Of a stretch of DNA of 64,000 nt, positions 1 through 8,445 are shown piece after piece. The stretch is from Lachnospiraceae bacterium (GTDB taxonomy: Bacteria; Bacillota; Clostridia; Lachnospirales; Lachnospiraceae), in NCBI GenBank assembly GCA_015258065.1, contig JABZIZ010000001.1, forward strand, positions 198,913 to 262,912, read 5' to 3'. The position numbers and the translations under genes were made by a program. Every line of letters begins with the position of its first letter. Position 1 is the stretch's first letter. The notes under the pieces were generated by a model. It ran no database searches and was not told where the DNA came from. It saw only the letters and a program-made list of their open reading frames with translations.

Positions 1-276
1 AGAAGCAGCACCAAGCGTCACGGCGCCGAGGTGTCGGAACAGGGAACCTCCTACTCCGGAACGGGTGATCTCTTTGCAGCCATCGTCCTCTGCGATCTTC
101 TGCGCGGAAGAAAAATCGAAGACGCCGTCCGCCTGGCAACCGCCTTTCTGTCCCGCTCGGTTGCAGACACCGTAAGGGAGGAGACGGATCGCAACGGGGG
201 CATCCACTTTGAAACGCATCTTTCCATGCTCCTGCCTGAATCCGTACCGCCAACCCGCCCCGGGGATCTTCTTTGA
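1..276 (+). CDS. Pyridoxal/pyridoxamine kinase-type protein, C-terminal part (5' truncated by window edge)
   Basis: The frame is open from base 1, so the GTG at 31 is internal and the true start lies outside the window. The visible 91 residues carry the GTGDLF signature of the PfkB/ribokinase superfamily (anion hole and catalytic Asp), followed by a helical C-terminus with a pyridoxal-kinase-like pattern of AV..A..F and an FE..L ending. The known role of this family is ATP-dependent phosphorylation of pyridoxal or pyridoxamine in vitamin B6 salvage, in the cytoplasm. A related PfkB-type kinase (for example ThiD-like) cannot be excluded without the N-terminus. The stop overlaps the TTG start of the next gene, which suggests cotranscription. 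Confidence 0.75.
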   Translation, partial: RSSTKRHGAEVSEQGTSYSGTGDLFAAIVLCDLLRGRKIEDAVRLATAFLSRSVADTVREETDRNGGIHFETHLSMLLPESVPPTRPGDLL

Positions 277-1532
277 TTCCGCCCCATAAGAGCAAGTACC
301 TACCGTCCTATCAGGCAACGCCCAGTGCATACGAAAGGAACCTTTCCACCAACAATCCCATGCAACAACAAGTAAATCCGCCCTATATCAGAACCATAGA
401 GGAAATGATCGCCGATCCTGAAGACAAGCTGGTGATCGATGTCAGGCGTTTTGAGGATTTCCAGGAGGAAACCTATCCCGGCGCCATCCATATCTTCATA
501 GAGGAACTTTTCTCCCGCAGGGAAGAGCTTCCGAAAGACGGCAGACACATTTATCTCTTGTGCTACTCCGGCAGGAATAGTGAAGAGGTGGCAAAGGATC
601 TTCAGCAGGAAGGCTACCTCATCTATAGCATTCAGGACGGTTATTATAGCTACATCCGCCTGCGGATGCGGGATCTTTTGCAAAAAGAAGAGGCAACCAC
701 CCGGAGGTGTAAGGAAATTGAGCGCAGCATCATCAAGCGTTTCCGAAGGGAAATCTGGAGCCGTTTCACCCGGGCGATCAACACCTATCAGCTGATTCAG
801 GACGGAGACAAAATTGCCGTCTGTATCTCGGGCGGCAAGGATAGCTTCTTGATGGCGAAACTCTTTCAGGAGCTTCACCGTCACGGCAAACAGAATTTCG
901 AAGTCGTTTATCTGGTGATGAACCCGGGCTATAACGAGACAAACTATCAGGCGATTCTCGATAACGCACAACTCATGAACGTCCCGATTACCGTTTTCAC
1001 CTCGGAAATTTTCGACATCGTCGCCGGAGAGAAAGAAGCTTCTCCCTGCTACCACTGCGCCAGAATGAGGCGGGGGGCGCTTTACCACAAGGCAAAAGAA
1101 CTTGGCTGCAATAAAATTGCCCTCGGTCATCACTACGATGATGTGATCGAAACCATTCTGATGGGGATGCTATACGGCGGTCAGGTCCAGACCATGATGC
1201 CGAAGCTGCATTCCACCAACTTCCCCGGCATGGAACTGATCAGACCGCTCTACCTGATTCGGGAAGACGATATCAAGCGCTTCCGCGACTCGAATCAGTT
1301 GCGTTTCATTGCCTGCGCCTGTAGACTGACCGAAAGCTGCGCCTCCTGCGGCGGCACCGACAGGGGCAGCAAGCGGGCGGAGATCAAGAATCTCATCCGC
1401 CACCTCCACGAGCAGAACCCCTATGTCGAAGCCAATATCTTTAAGAGCGTGGAAAATGTCTCCTTAAATACCATCATCGAATACAAGACCGGAGACGGCA
1501 AAAGGCACAACTTTCTGGATCAATACGACTGA
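273..1532 (+). CDS. Rhodanese-TtcA fusion: tRNA thiolation-type PP-loop ATPase
   Basis: The protein is 419 residues from a TTG that overlaps the previous stop. An ATG at 360 (residue 30) is an alternative start. Domain order is a rhodanese domain at about 38-125, with catalytic-loop Cys97 in CYSGRN, a charged helical linker, then a TtcA-type PP-loop ATPase. The latter has SGGKDS at 186-191, CYHCARMRRG (CxxC at 259/262), GHHYDD at 285-290 and a C-terminal Cys cluster near 348-359. TtcA enzymes use an iron-sulfur cluster and ATP to thiolate cytidine 32 of tRNA. A fused rhodanese could supply persulfide sulfur (inference). The C-terminal cysteine pattern differs from the standard TtcA second CxxC, so the exact tRNA substrate is uncertain. 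Confidence 0.85.
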   Translation: MIPPHKSKYLPSYQATPSAYERNLSTNNPMQQQVNPPYIRTIEEMIADPEDKLVIDVRRFEDFQEETYPGAIHIFIEELFSRREELPKDGRHIYLLCYSGRNSEEVAKDLQQEGYLIYSIQDGYYSYIRLRMRDLLQKEEATTRRCKEIERSIIKRFRREIWSRFTRAINTYQLIQDGDKIAVCISGGKDSFLMAKLFQELHRHGKQNFEVVYLVMNPGYNETNYQAILDNAQLMNVPITVFTSEIFDIVAGEKEASPCYHCARMRRGALYHKAKELGCNKIALGHHYDDVIETILMGMLYGGQVQTMMPKLHSTNFPGMELIRPLYLIREDDIKRFRDSNQLRFIACACRLTESCASCGGTDRGSKRAEIKNLIRHLHEQNPYVEANIFKSVENVSLNTIIEYKTGDGKRHNFLDQYD

Positions 1533-1587
1533 AAGCCCGGTGGCAGCGGAAATCGGGTTCCGATCAACCATCCCTCTGCTCTCCGAT

Positions 1588-2301
1588 CTATTGGAGATGT
1601 CCTCCGGTCTTCTGACCGTAATATGCGCCCGCCCCATGTTTGCGGAAGTAGTGCTTATCCTGCAACTCCTGCGGTGCCGGAGTGACATCCGCATTCAGAC
1701 GTTCGGTTCTGGCTGCCATCTTAGCTACTTCCTCCACCACGACTGCGTTGTGCACCGCTTCTTTGGCATCCCTTCCCCAGGCAAAAACACCATGATTCCG
1801 AACCAGCGTCGCCGGGGTTGCCTGCGGATCTTTTTTTCTTGCAGCAAATTCATCGGCAACGACAATCCCCGTGTTCTTCTCGTATTCTCCTTCGATCTCT
1901 TCCTTCGTCAGCCCTCTCACGCAGGGGATTTCTCCATAAAAATAATCGGCGTGCGTCGTCCCGTAACAGGGAATATCCCTCCCCGCCTGTGCCCAGGAGG
2001 TCGCCCAGGCCGAATGGGTATGCACAATGCCGCAAACTTCGGGAAAACGACGATAGAGAACGACATGCGTGGGCGTATCCGAGGAAGGTCGTAACTTCCC
2101 CTCCACCTGGTTTCCCTCCAGATCCATCACCACCATGTCCTGCGGTGTCAGCCTGTCATACTCCACCCCGCTCGGCTTGATTACAAAGAGCCCCTTCTCC
2201 CTATCCATTCCGCTCACATTCCCCCAGGTGAAGGTCACCAGACCGTATTTCGGCAAGAGTAGATTGGCCTCGTACACTTCTTTTTTTAACTCTTCCAGCA
2301 T
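1588..2301 (-). CDS. araD: L-ribulose-5-phosphate 4-epimerase
   Basis: This 237-residue class II aldolase/AraD-fold enzyme has the full set of expected residues. The substrate-binding GNVSG is at 27-31, Asp75 follows PSS, HTH gives metal ligands His94 and His96, HADYF holds a conserved Asp near 119, and NHGVF gives His170. Length and ending fit AraD/UlaF/SgbE. It interconverts L-ribulose-5-P and D-xylulose-5-P, the last step linking L-arabinose, L-xylulose or ascorbate catabolism to the pentose phosphate pathway. UlaE and L-xylulokinase genes nearby on the other strand suggest a role in the same L-xylulose route. It starts behind a GGGAG-type ribosome site and is divergent from the chemoreceptor gene. 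Confidence 0.92.
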   Translation of the reverse strand: MLEELKKEVYEANLLLPKYGLVTFTWGNVSGMDREKGLFVIKPSGVEYDRLTPQDMVVMDLEGNQVEGKLRPSSDTPTHVVLYRRFPEVCGIVHTHSAWATSWAQAGRDIPCYGTTHADYFYGEIPCVRGLTKEEIEGEYEKNTGIVVADEFAARKKDPQATPATLVRNHGVFAWGRDAKEAVHNAVVVEEVAKMAARTERLNADVTPAPQELQDKHYFRKHGAGAYYGQKTGGHLQ

Positions 2302-2409
2302 GTTTGTCTCCCTTCTTTCTAAAAATTCTTCGATCCCGTCCTAATGCCACGGCGAAGCCACAGACACAAAATCATAAATCTTATTTTGTTTGATTTTATC
2401 CGTATATTT

Positions 2410-2424
2410 TATGATTTTATCATA
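2410..2424. promoter_or_regulatory. AT-rich inverted repeat, candidate operator
   Basis: A perfect 6-3-6 inverted repeat, TATGATtttATCATA, lies in a very AT-rich stretch between the divergent araD and chemoreceptor genes. Related TTTATGATTT-like words occur just to either side. The position fits an operator for one or both genes, but AT-rich sequence produces such palindromes by chance. Confidence 0.3.
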
Positions 2425-2450
2425 TATATCATAAATCCTCGCCCTTCCTA

Positions 2451-2477
2451 TAAAAAAAATCTAAAACCAACCGATAC
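2451..2477 (+). promoter_or_regulatory. Sigma-D (sigma-28)-type promoter of the first chemoreceptor gene
   Basis: TAAA at 2451-2454 is followed by exactly 15 bases and then ACCGATAC at 2470-2477. The flagellar/chemotaxis sigma-D consensus is TAAA-N15-GCCGATAA, so the -35 is exact, the spacing exact and the -10 matches 6 of 8. It lies 89 bases upstream of the chemoreceptor start. The two other chemoreceptor genes here also have an ACCGATA-type -10 upstream. Confidence 0.7.
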
Positions 2478-2566
2478 TTTTAAATAGTAAACCGTCTTTA
2501 TCGCGGTTGCAAACACAGGGCATAAGCAGTCTTCAAAATAGAAATGATTGGACGGAAGGAGAAAAC

Positions 2567-4567
2567 ATGAGAAAAACTATCAAGGGCAGGCTGACGATGA
2601 TCGTGATTCTAATCATGTTTATCGTATTGTATGTCTATGCCACGGTGGTCATTTTGGTCACGGATGACAAGGTTACAATGCTATCGCAGCATGAGTTACA
2701 ACTGCAAGCGGACCGTTATGCGGAAATGATCAATACCGAGATGGAAAAAGAAAAGGGTTATGCCTCGGGAGCTGCCAGCGCCATCAGCGCACTTCAAACA
2801 GCCAAGCCTGACGAGGCGTCCATCCGGAATATTCTGGTCGAATTCGCCGCCGGTCAGAAATTGCTGTTAAATCTGTACTACGGCGCCGCAGACGATCATT
2901 CTTTTTACCAGTATGAAAAAGATGCCACCACCCCAGAGGGGTATGATCCGACGGCAAGGGGCTGGTACAAACAGGCCGCTGCCGCAGGAAAAACCATCGT
3001 AACCGATCCCTACTTCGACGTTCTCAAGGGGCAGCAGATGTGCACCACGATCGCCTCCCCCGTCTATCACAATAACCAGCTAATCGGTGTCGTCGGACTC
3101 GATATCGGCATTGAGTCCATCGTCGCCCTCGTCGACTCCATTAATTATACCAAAGGCGTCTATGGCTTCTTAATCGACAGCACCGGACATTATGTCGTCC
3201 ACCCCAATGATGCCTGGGCTCCTTCGCAGCAGTCTTCCACCCTGGTGTCAGACGCCATGCCCGTCCTGGAAAACCTCCTCAAAAACCCGGGCAGCACCAC
3301 TCTGAAAACCAAGGATTACAACGGCTCCATGGTTCACTTTGCCACCGCCCGTATCGACACGGTCGGCGGTGTTCTGGGCATTTCCCTTCCTGCCGCTTAT
3401 ATTGATGTCGTCGCCAACTCCATGATTATCCTTTCCATCGTCTTTGCCGCCATCGTTCTTACCATCGCCAGCCTGATCATGCTGAAAGTCATCAGCAAGA
3501 TGTTAAAACCGATGGAAACGATGAAGGTCTTCATCAAGGAAAAGGTGGTCGGCACCAACGCTGATGAGAAGCCGGCTCAGAATGAGGTAAAAGAAATCGA
3601 ATACCTCATCGGAGAGCTGCAAAACCGCTTCATCTCCACCATCCGCATGACCAGAGATGAGTCTTCCAACGTACAGGCCAAGATGAACGAGACGACGGAA
3701 CACATCAGCAATATGGGTCAGAACATCACGGAAATCAGTGCAGCCATGGAGGAAACGAGCGCCAGCATCGACCTGCAGACCCAGAGCATCAGCAGCATCA
3801 ACTCCGCCACCTCGGATGCCTCCGTTGCGGTAGAAAAACTCTCTCAGGACACGCAGGAAATGGCCACCCGTGCCGATGAAATCGTCGTTCGTATCGATGA
3901 AATGGTGCCGCAGGTTCTTTCCAATAAAAAGAATGCGGTTGAAATGGTCGGAAGCAGTCGGGAGAAATTGGAAGCTGCCATTGAAGAGACCAAGATCATC
4001 TCCCAGATCGTAGACGTTTCACAGGCCATCAAGGCCATTGCCTCTCAAACGAATCTCCTGGCGCTCAACGCTTCCATCGAGGCCGCCCGTGCGGGAGACG
4101 CCGGCAAGGGCTTTGCGGTTGTTGCGGGTGAAATCAATTCCCTTTCTTCCAACACCGCCGAGGAGATTGAAAAGGTCAACCAGCTCACCGACAAGGTGAT
4201 GAGCAGTGTCAACACGCTGGCAAAAGAAGCCGGCAACGTCCTGGAATTCCTGAATACGGTTGTCCTCAAGGACTATGACAGCTTGGAAGACCTCGCCACC
4301 CGTTATAAAGAAGACGCCGGATACTATCTCGACACCTCCGGCACTCTGGGCTCCAGCGCCGATGAACTCAATGCAACCATGAGCAACATCAACGAGATTC
4401 TGGATACCATCAACGCTTCCCAGCACGAACTCAATGAAGCAGTCCAGAACGTCAGCGATAATCTGCAGGAGATCACCAACTCCAGCAGCCAGGTCAGCGA
4501 CGAGACAAAGGATGCATTAAGCAGCATCACCGCCCTTCAGGAGACCATCAGCACCTTTAATGTCTAA
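2567..4567 (+). CDS. Methyl-accepting chemotaxis protein (dCache type)
   Basis: A membrane chemoreceptor of 666 residues. The ATG at 2567 is chosen because GGAAGGAG precedes it at ideal spacing; the frame extends 20 codons upstream without a ribosome site. TM1 is at about 8-30. An extracellular dCache-like sensor follows, with YYG..D and a DPTARGWYK-like motif, then TM2 near 290-312. The cytoplasmic coiled coil has the hairpin tip around residue 485-520 (SQTNLLALNASIEAARAGD, then GKGFAVVAGEI). It would relay ligand binding to CheA/CheW, although no che genes are in the window. No clear HAMP is obvious after TM2. The neighbouring pentose genes make a sugar ligand possible, but this is speculation. 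Confidence 0.92.
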   Translation: MRKTIKGRLTMIVILIMFIVLYVYATVVILVTDDKVTMLSQHELQLQADRYAEMINTEMEKEKGYASGAASAISALQTAKPDEASIRNILVEFAAGQKLLLNLYYGAADDHSFYQYEKDATTPEGYDPTARGWYKQAAAAGKTIVTDPYFDVLKGQQMCTTIASPVYHNNQLIGVVGLDIGIESIVALVDSINYTKGVYGFLIDSTGHYVVHPNDAWAPSQQSSTLVSDAMPVLENLLKNPGSTTLKTKDYNGSMVHFATARIDTVGGVLGISLPAAYIDVVANSMIILSIVFAAIVLTIASLIMLKVISKMLKPMETMKVFIKEKVVGTNADEKPAQNEVKEIEYLIGELQNRFISTIRMTRDESSNVQAKMNETTEHISNMGQNITEISAAMEETSASIDLQTQSISSINSATSDASVAVEKLSQDTQEMATRADEIVVRIDEMVPQVLSNKKNAVEMVGSSREKLEAAIEETKIISQIVDVSQAIKAIASQTNLLALNASIEAARAGDAGKGFAVVAGEINSLSSNTAEEIEKVNQLTDKVMSSVNTLAKEAGNVLEFLNTVVLKDYDSLEDLATRYKEDAGYYLDTSGTLGSSADELNATMSNINEILDTINASQHELNEAVQNVSDNLQEITNSSSQVSDETKDALSSITALQETISTFNV

Positions 4568-4577
4568 AGATGCACTA

Positions 4578-4621
4578 GCGACAAAAGCCGCAGGGAAGAG
4601 ATTCCCTGCGGCTTTTGTCGC
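4578..4621 (+). terminator. Intrinsic terminator after the first chemoreceptor
   Basis: A perfect 20-bp stem (4578-4597 with 4602-4621) closes a 4-base GAGA loop 10 bases past the stop codon. The tail CTTTCTT is only moderately T-rich, but the stem is very strong. Confidence 0.9.
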
Positions 4622-4706
4622 CTTTCTTGAAACGGTTCTCTCCCTGTGGTAACTTTATAGTTATATTTGTTGTTTGATGCTCTCATCCCTGTAAGGAGAC
4701 ACACGC

Positions 4707-5570
4707 ATGTTAGGAGATCACTTTCTCGGTTTATATGAAAAAGCAATGCCCCCCACGCTCTCATGGGAAGAGCGGTTAAAAACCGCCCGTGATCTGGGTT
4801 TTGATTTTGTGGAAATTTCGATTGATGAGACAGACGAGAGGATGGAACGGCTGGATTGGAACTCTGCTGAACGAAAGCAATTTGCAGATACCGTCCGCCA
4901 ATCGGGAATCCGGATCCCCAGCCTGTGTCTGAGCTGTCACCGCAGGTATCCATTCGGCAGCGCACTTCCGGACAACCGCATTATGGCCAAACGGCTGATG
5001 GAAAAGGCCATCCGTTTTTGCAGCGACCTCGGGATTCGCGTCATCCAGCTGGCAGGCTACGATGTTTATTATGAGCCGTCAACTGCAGAGAGTCTGCAAC
5101 TTTTTCAGGAAGGATTGTCCCATGCAGTGGAGACTGCCGCAAAATACCAGGTGATGTTGGCAATGGAAATCATGGATACAAGGCTCATGAGTAGCATCAC
5201 ACGATACAAGACATACAAGGAGCAGCTACCCTCTCCCTGGTTTCAGCTCTATCCGGACATCGGGAACTTGTCTGCCTGGGGAAATTCGATCGAAGACGAG
5301 CTCACAATCGGCATCCACGACATCGTGGGAATCCACTTGAAGGACACTCTGGCCGTCACGGAAAATTTTTCCGGAAAATTTAAAAATGTCCCCTTTGGTG
5401 ATGGCTGTGTGGACTTTCCCTTTGCCTTCCGCACCCTGGAAAAGCTCCATTATCACGGTCCCTACATGATGGAAATGTGGTATGATCCGAATTCCGACTG
5501 GCGCTCCATCATCTCTCAGGCAAAAAAATGGATGGACCATGCATACCAGAAAGGAACTCTCCTGCTATGA
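4707..5570 (+). CDS. ulaE: L-ribulose-5-phosphate 3-epimerase (UlaE/SgaU-like)
   Basis: This 287-residue TIM-barrel protein of the AP-endonuclease-2/xylose-isomerase-like family resembles UlaE over its length. It has FDFVEISIDE near the N-terminus, IQLAGYDVYYE mid-protein, the metal-ligand stretch LAMEIMDT, YPDIGNLSAWGN, IHLKDT and FGDG. The family interconverts L-xylulose-5-P and L-ribulose-5-P using a divalent metal. It starts behind GTAAGGAG and its TGA overlaps the ATG of the next gene (ATGA), so translation is probably coupled to the L-xylulokinase. The product would be the substrate of the AraD encoded at 1588-2301. Confidence 0.9.
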   Translation: MLGDHFLGLYEKAMPPTLSWEERLKTARDLGFDFVEISIDETDERMERLDWNSAERKQFADTVRQSGIRIPSLCLSCHRRYPFGSALPDNRIMAKRLMEKAIRFCSDLGIRVIQLAGYDVYYEPSTAESLQLFQEGLSHAVETAAKYQVMLAMEIMDTRLMSSITRYKTYKEQLPSPWFQLYPDIGNLSAWGNSIEDELTIGIHDIVGIHLKDTLAVTENFSGKFKNVPFGDGCVDFPFAFRTLEKLHYHGPYMMEMWYDPNSDWRSIISQAKKWMDHAYQKGTLLL

Positions 5571-7099
5571 AATACTATCTCGGCTTGGATAACGGAGGCA
5601 CCTCCACCAAGGCAGCGCTTTTCACAAAGGACGGAACCCAACTGGCAGTGGAGAGCATTGCCACCGCTGCCCTCACACCTGCGCCCGACCTTGTCGAAAG
5701 GGATATGGTGCAGATGTGGGACGATAACTGCCTGGTGATTCAGCGCCTGCTTTCCGGACACCATATCGATCCAAAGGATATTGCCGGCATTGGTTTGTGC
5801 GGTCACGGAAAGGGGCTCTATTTATGGGGAAAAAACGGGAAGCCGGCCCGCAACGGCATCCTCTCCTCCGACAACCGTGCATGGCAGATCGTTGCGAACT
5901 GGAAGGCAGACGGTACGGAAGAAAGGGCTTTTTCCCTGTCCTGCCAGCATATTATGGCGTGCCAACCTGTCGCTTTACTCGCTTACCTTCGCGATCATGA
6001 GAAGGAAGTATTAAACCAAACGCAGTGGATCTTTGCATGTAAGGACTATATCCGCTTCCGTTTGACCGGAGAAGCGAGGGCGGAATTAACCGATGCTTCC
6101 GGCAGCGGTCTCTTAAATTTGCATACGGCGGATTATGACCTTGCGCTATTGCAGCTCTTTGGAATAGAAGGAATGAAGGATGCGCTTCCGCCTCTGTGCC
6201 AATCCACAGAAATTGCCGGGGCCGTTTCGAAGGAAGCCGCCCTCGCAACCGGATTGCGGGAAGGCACTCCTGTCATTGGAGGGATGTTTGACATTGATGC
6301 CTGCGCACTCGCCGTCGATGTGACTGATGAAAAAAATATCTGCATGATCGCCGGCACCTGGAGTATTAACGAATACCTGCGTCCGGACCCGATTACCGAT
6401 GGACGCGTCCTGATGAACTCCCTCTTTTGCCTGCCAAACTATTTTCTCATCGAAGAATCCAGCCCCACCTCTGCGGGGAACAACGAGTGGTTCATCAACC
6501 AGCTTTTACCGGAACTCAAACAAGAAGCACAGAGAAACGGTACGAATATTTATGAGGTCATGAACGAGTGGTGTAGCGAGTTCAACCCCTCCGATTTTGT
6601 TCCTGTTTTTCTCCCCTTCTTAAGTGCAAGCAACGTGAACCCGCTTGCCCGTGCTGCCTTTGTCGGGCTCGACGCTTCCCACACGAGACACCACCTGCTT
6701 CGTTCCGTTTATGAGGGAATCGCCTTTTCTCACAGATGGCATCTGGACAAACTGCTGTCCACCAGAGAAGCAAAAGAGAATACCATCCGTCTGGCGGGGG
6801 GAGCAGCCCGTTCCAGGGTTTGGACGCAGATGTTTGCCGACGTCATGAACCTCCCGGTGGAAACCGTTTCCGTCAGTGAAACCGGCGCGCTGGGATGCGC
6901 CATTGCACTTGCTGCTGCCTTAGGCGATTATTCCGACCTCTCCGCTGCCTCCAGGCACATGTGCAGGATTCAACCTCCCGTCTTGCCAAATCCTTCTTCT
7001 CACGAAGCCTATGAGAAAAAATATAAGCTCTATCAGAAAACCATTGCCGCACTGGACAATGTTTGGGAAGACATGCAGAATCTGATTTCAAGGGGTTGA
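5567..7099 (+). CDS. lyxK: L-xylulokinase-like FGGY carbohydrate kinase
   Basis: The protein is 510 residues. Its ATG overlaps the ulaE stop; an upstream in-frame start at 5528 lies inside ulaE. FGGY hallmarks are the N-terminal phosphate-binding GLDNGGTSTKAALF, HGKGLYLWGKNG, ILSSDNRAW, FDIDACALA with MIAGTWS, the SPTSAGNNEWF block and a C-terminal LAGGAARS adenosine motif. These blocks resemble E. coli LyxK more than XylB or AraB. The expected reaction is ATP + L-xylulose to L-xylulose-5-P in the cytoplasm. Sugar specificity is inferred from similarity and from coupling to ulaE; a related ketopentose is possible. Confidence 0.85.
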   Translation: MKYYLGLDNGGTSTKAALFTKDGTQLAVESIATAALTPAPDLVERDMVQMWDDNCLVIQRLLSGHHIDPKDIAGIGLCGHGKGLYLWGKNGKPARNGILSSDNRAWQIVANWKADGTEERAFSLSCQHIMACQPVALLAYLRDHEKEVLNQTQWIFACKDYIRFRLTGEARAELTDASGSGLLNLHTADYDLALLQLFGIEGMKDALPPLCQSTEIAGAVSKEAALATGLREGTPVIGGMFDIDACALAVDVTDEKNICMIAGTWSINEYLRPDPITDGRVLMNSLFCLPNYFLIEESSPTSAGNNEWFINQLLPELKQEAQRNGTNIYEVMNEWCSEFNPSDFVPVFLPFLSASNVNPLARAAFVGLDASHTRHHLLRSVYEGIAFSHRWHLDKLLSTREAKENTIRLAGGAARSRVWTQMFADVMNLPVETVSVSETGALGCAIALAAALGDYSDLSAASRHMCRIQPPVLPNPSSHEAYEKKYKLYQKTIAALDNVWEDMQNLISRG

Positions 7100-7212
7100 G
7101 CGGACCTCCCCCCGCGAACCTGCTGCAGACCGGAGACAGAAGCCTCTTCCCGGCGCCCCGTCTGCAAAGAGCCGGTAATTCCGCCTTCCTTCCTCGCTGT
7201 CAATCAAAAAAA

Positions 7213-7255
7213 GCTGTCGCCCGGATCAACCTTCCTTCCGAGCGACAGCCCTTTT
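7213..7255. terminator. Bidirectional intrinsic terminator between lyxK and the sugar-binding protein gene
   Basis: An 8-bp GC-rich stem (7213-7220 with 7242-7249) is extended inward by about four pairs after one mismatch. CCTTTTTCTTT follows on the plus strand and an A7 run precedes it, giving a T tail on the minus strand. It would stop both the ulaE-lyxK transcript and the convergent ABC-transporter transcript. Confidence 0.8.
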
Positions 7256-7299
7256 TCTTTGTTCTTATTTCATGCAAGAATCCGAACCGGTTTTCTTCT

Positions 7300-8361
7300 T
7301 TATTTCTTTTCGTAATCCGAACCGGTTTCTGTCATATAGACATTGTGTCCGTCCTCACTGAGCATGATCGGATTGTCCCATCCCGGAATTTTCTCGCCAT
7401 TCTTGAGCTCATTTCCCTGTAACAGGTAGGTTGCAACGGCAATGGTGATCTTTCCCAGATCCTGCGTATTCCAAAGCGTACCACAATCCAGTGCGCCATC
7501 GGACAGGACATCCTGAATGTCGGCTTCTACGCCATTTGCCACTAACGAAACCTTATCCTGCAGTCCCAGATCTCTAATTGCCTCTGCACAGCCGGGCGCA
7601 GTCGGTGTGGAATAGCCAAGGATCCCAATGACATTCGGATAGGCCTTCATGATGTCTTTTGTCGTTGAATAAGCGACATCCTGTTTCTCATCGGTCGGAT
7701 ACGGATCGCCATTGTTGACAATCTCCAGCTTCGGATATTTTTTTGCAATATAATCCTTGGAAGCCTTAATCCATGCATTCAGGTTTGCAGCAGAGAGTCC
7801 GCCGGTCACGAGGGCGATCTGTCCGGAGTCTTTTCCCATGTATTCCACAAGTTTATCGACCATGTGCTCGCCGAATTTCTGATCGTTCACCTGGCATACC
7901 GAAACCTTTGTCAAAGAAGGATCCGCCTGCGTATCCCAGTCCATCACGAGAATGCCGGCATCCTTTGCCTTCTTCAGAACCGATGTCATCGCTGCCGGAT
8001 CATTGGGTGCCACCGCAATGGCGTCCACTCCCTGAGAAATGTAATCTTCCAGCATGGTAACCTGCTGTGCCGCATCTGCGGTCGTCGGTCCATTGTATGT
8101 GCAGGTAACGCCAAGCTCCTTTGCCGCCTCCTGCGCACCGTCGTTACAGGTGGTAAAATAAGGAATTCCGACGAGCTTCGGCATGAATACAATGTTTTTT
8201 CCTTCCGCTCCTGCCGCTTTTGCAGAAGACGCCGTACTGGAACCCGCTGCGGGTGCCGCTCCCGAACTGGAAGATGCCGCGCCGTTGCTTGCGCCGCCGC
8301 AGCCCATCAGCGTCAGGACCGTTGTGCAGACCATCAGTGCACTTACTACCTTTCTTTTCAT
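7300..8361 (-). CDS. Sugar ABC transporter substrate-binding lipoprotein (RhaS/LsrB-like)
   Basis: A 353-residue periplasmic-binding-protein-type lipoprotein. It has a short positive N-terminus, a hydrophobic stretch and an LMGC lipobox (Cys21), then a low-complexity Ser/Ala/Gly linker to about residue 54. The mature domain begins with IVFMPKLVGIPYF and contains AIAVAPNDPAAM, VMDWDTQ, NDQKFG and ILGYSTPTAPG, which fit the peripla_BP_4 sugar-binding family near the rhamnose and AI-2 binders. It is the last gene of a minus-strand ATPase-permease-permease-binding-protein set. The neighbouring L-xylulokinase points to a pentose or deoxysugar ligand, but rhamnose or AI-2 cannot be excluded by eye. 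Confidence 0.88.
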   Translation of the reverse strand: MKRKVVSALMVCTTVLTLMGCGGASNGAASSSSGAAPAAGSSTASSAKAAGAEGKNIVFMPKLVGIPYFTTCNDGAQEAAKELGVTCTYNGPTTADAAQQVTMLEDYISQGVDAIAVAPNDPAAMTSVLKKAKDAGILVMDWDTQADPSLTKVSVCQVNDQKFGEHMVDKLVEYMGKDSGQIALVTGGLSAANLNAWIKASKDYIAKKYPKLEIVNNGDPYPTDEKQDVAYSTTKDIMKAYPNVIGILGYSTPTAPGCAEAIRDLGLQDKVSLVANGVEADIQDVLSDGALDCGTLWNTQDLGKITIAVATYLLQGNELKNGEKIPGWDNPIMLSEDGHNVYMTETGSDYEKK

Positions 8362-8445
8362 TACCTTTCCTCCCTTTTGTTTCTATAGCGTTGATTGACC
8401 TCTATTCATTCATGTCCCTTCGACACGAAGAATATTCCTAACTGC

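Noticed and set aside
300..1133. Minus-strand frame of 277 codons
   Set aside because: It is the mirror of the rhodanese-TtcA gene, which has conserved motifs; the minus frame has none.
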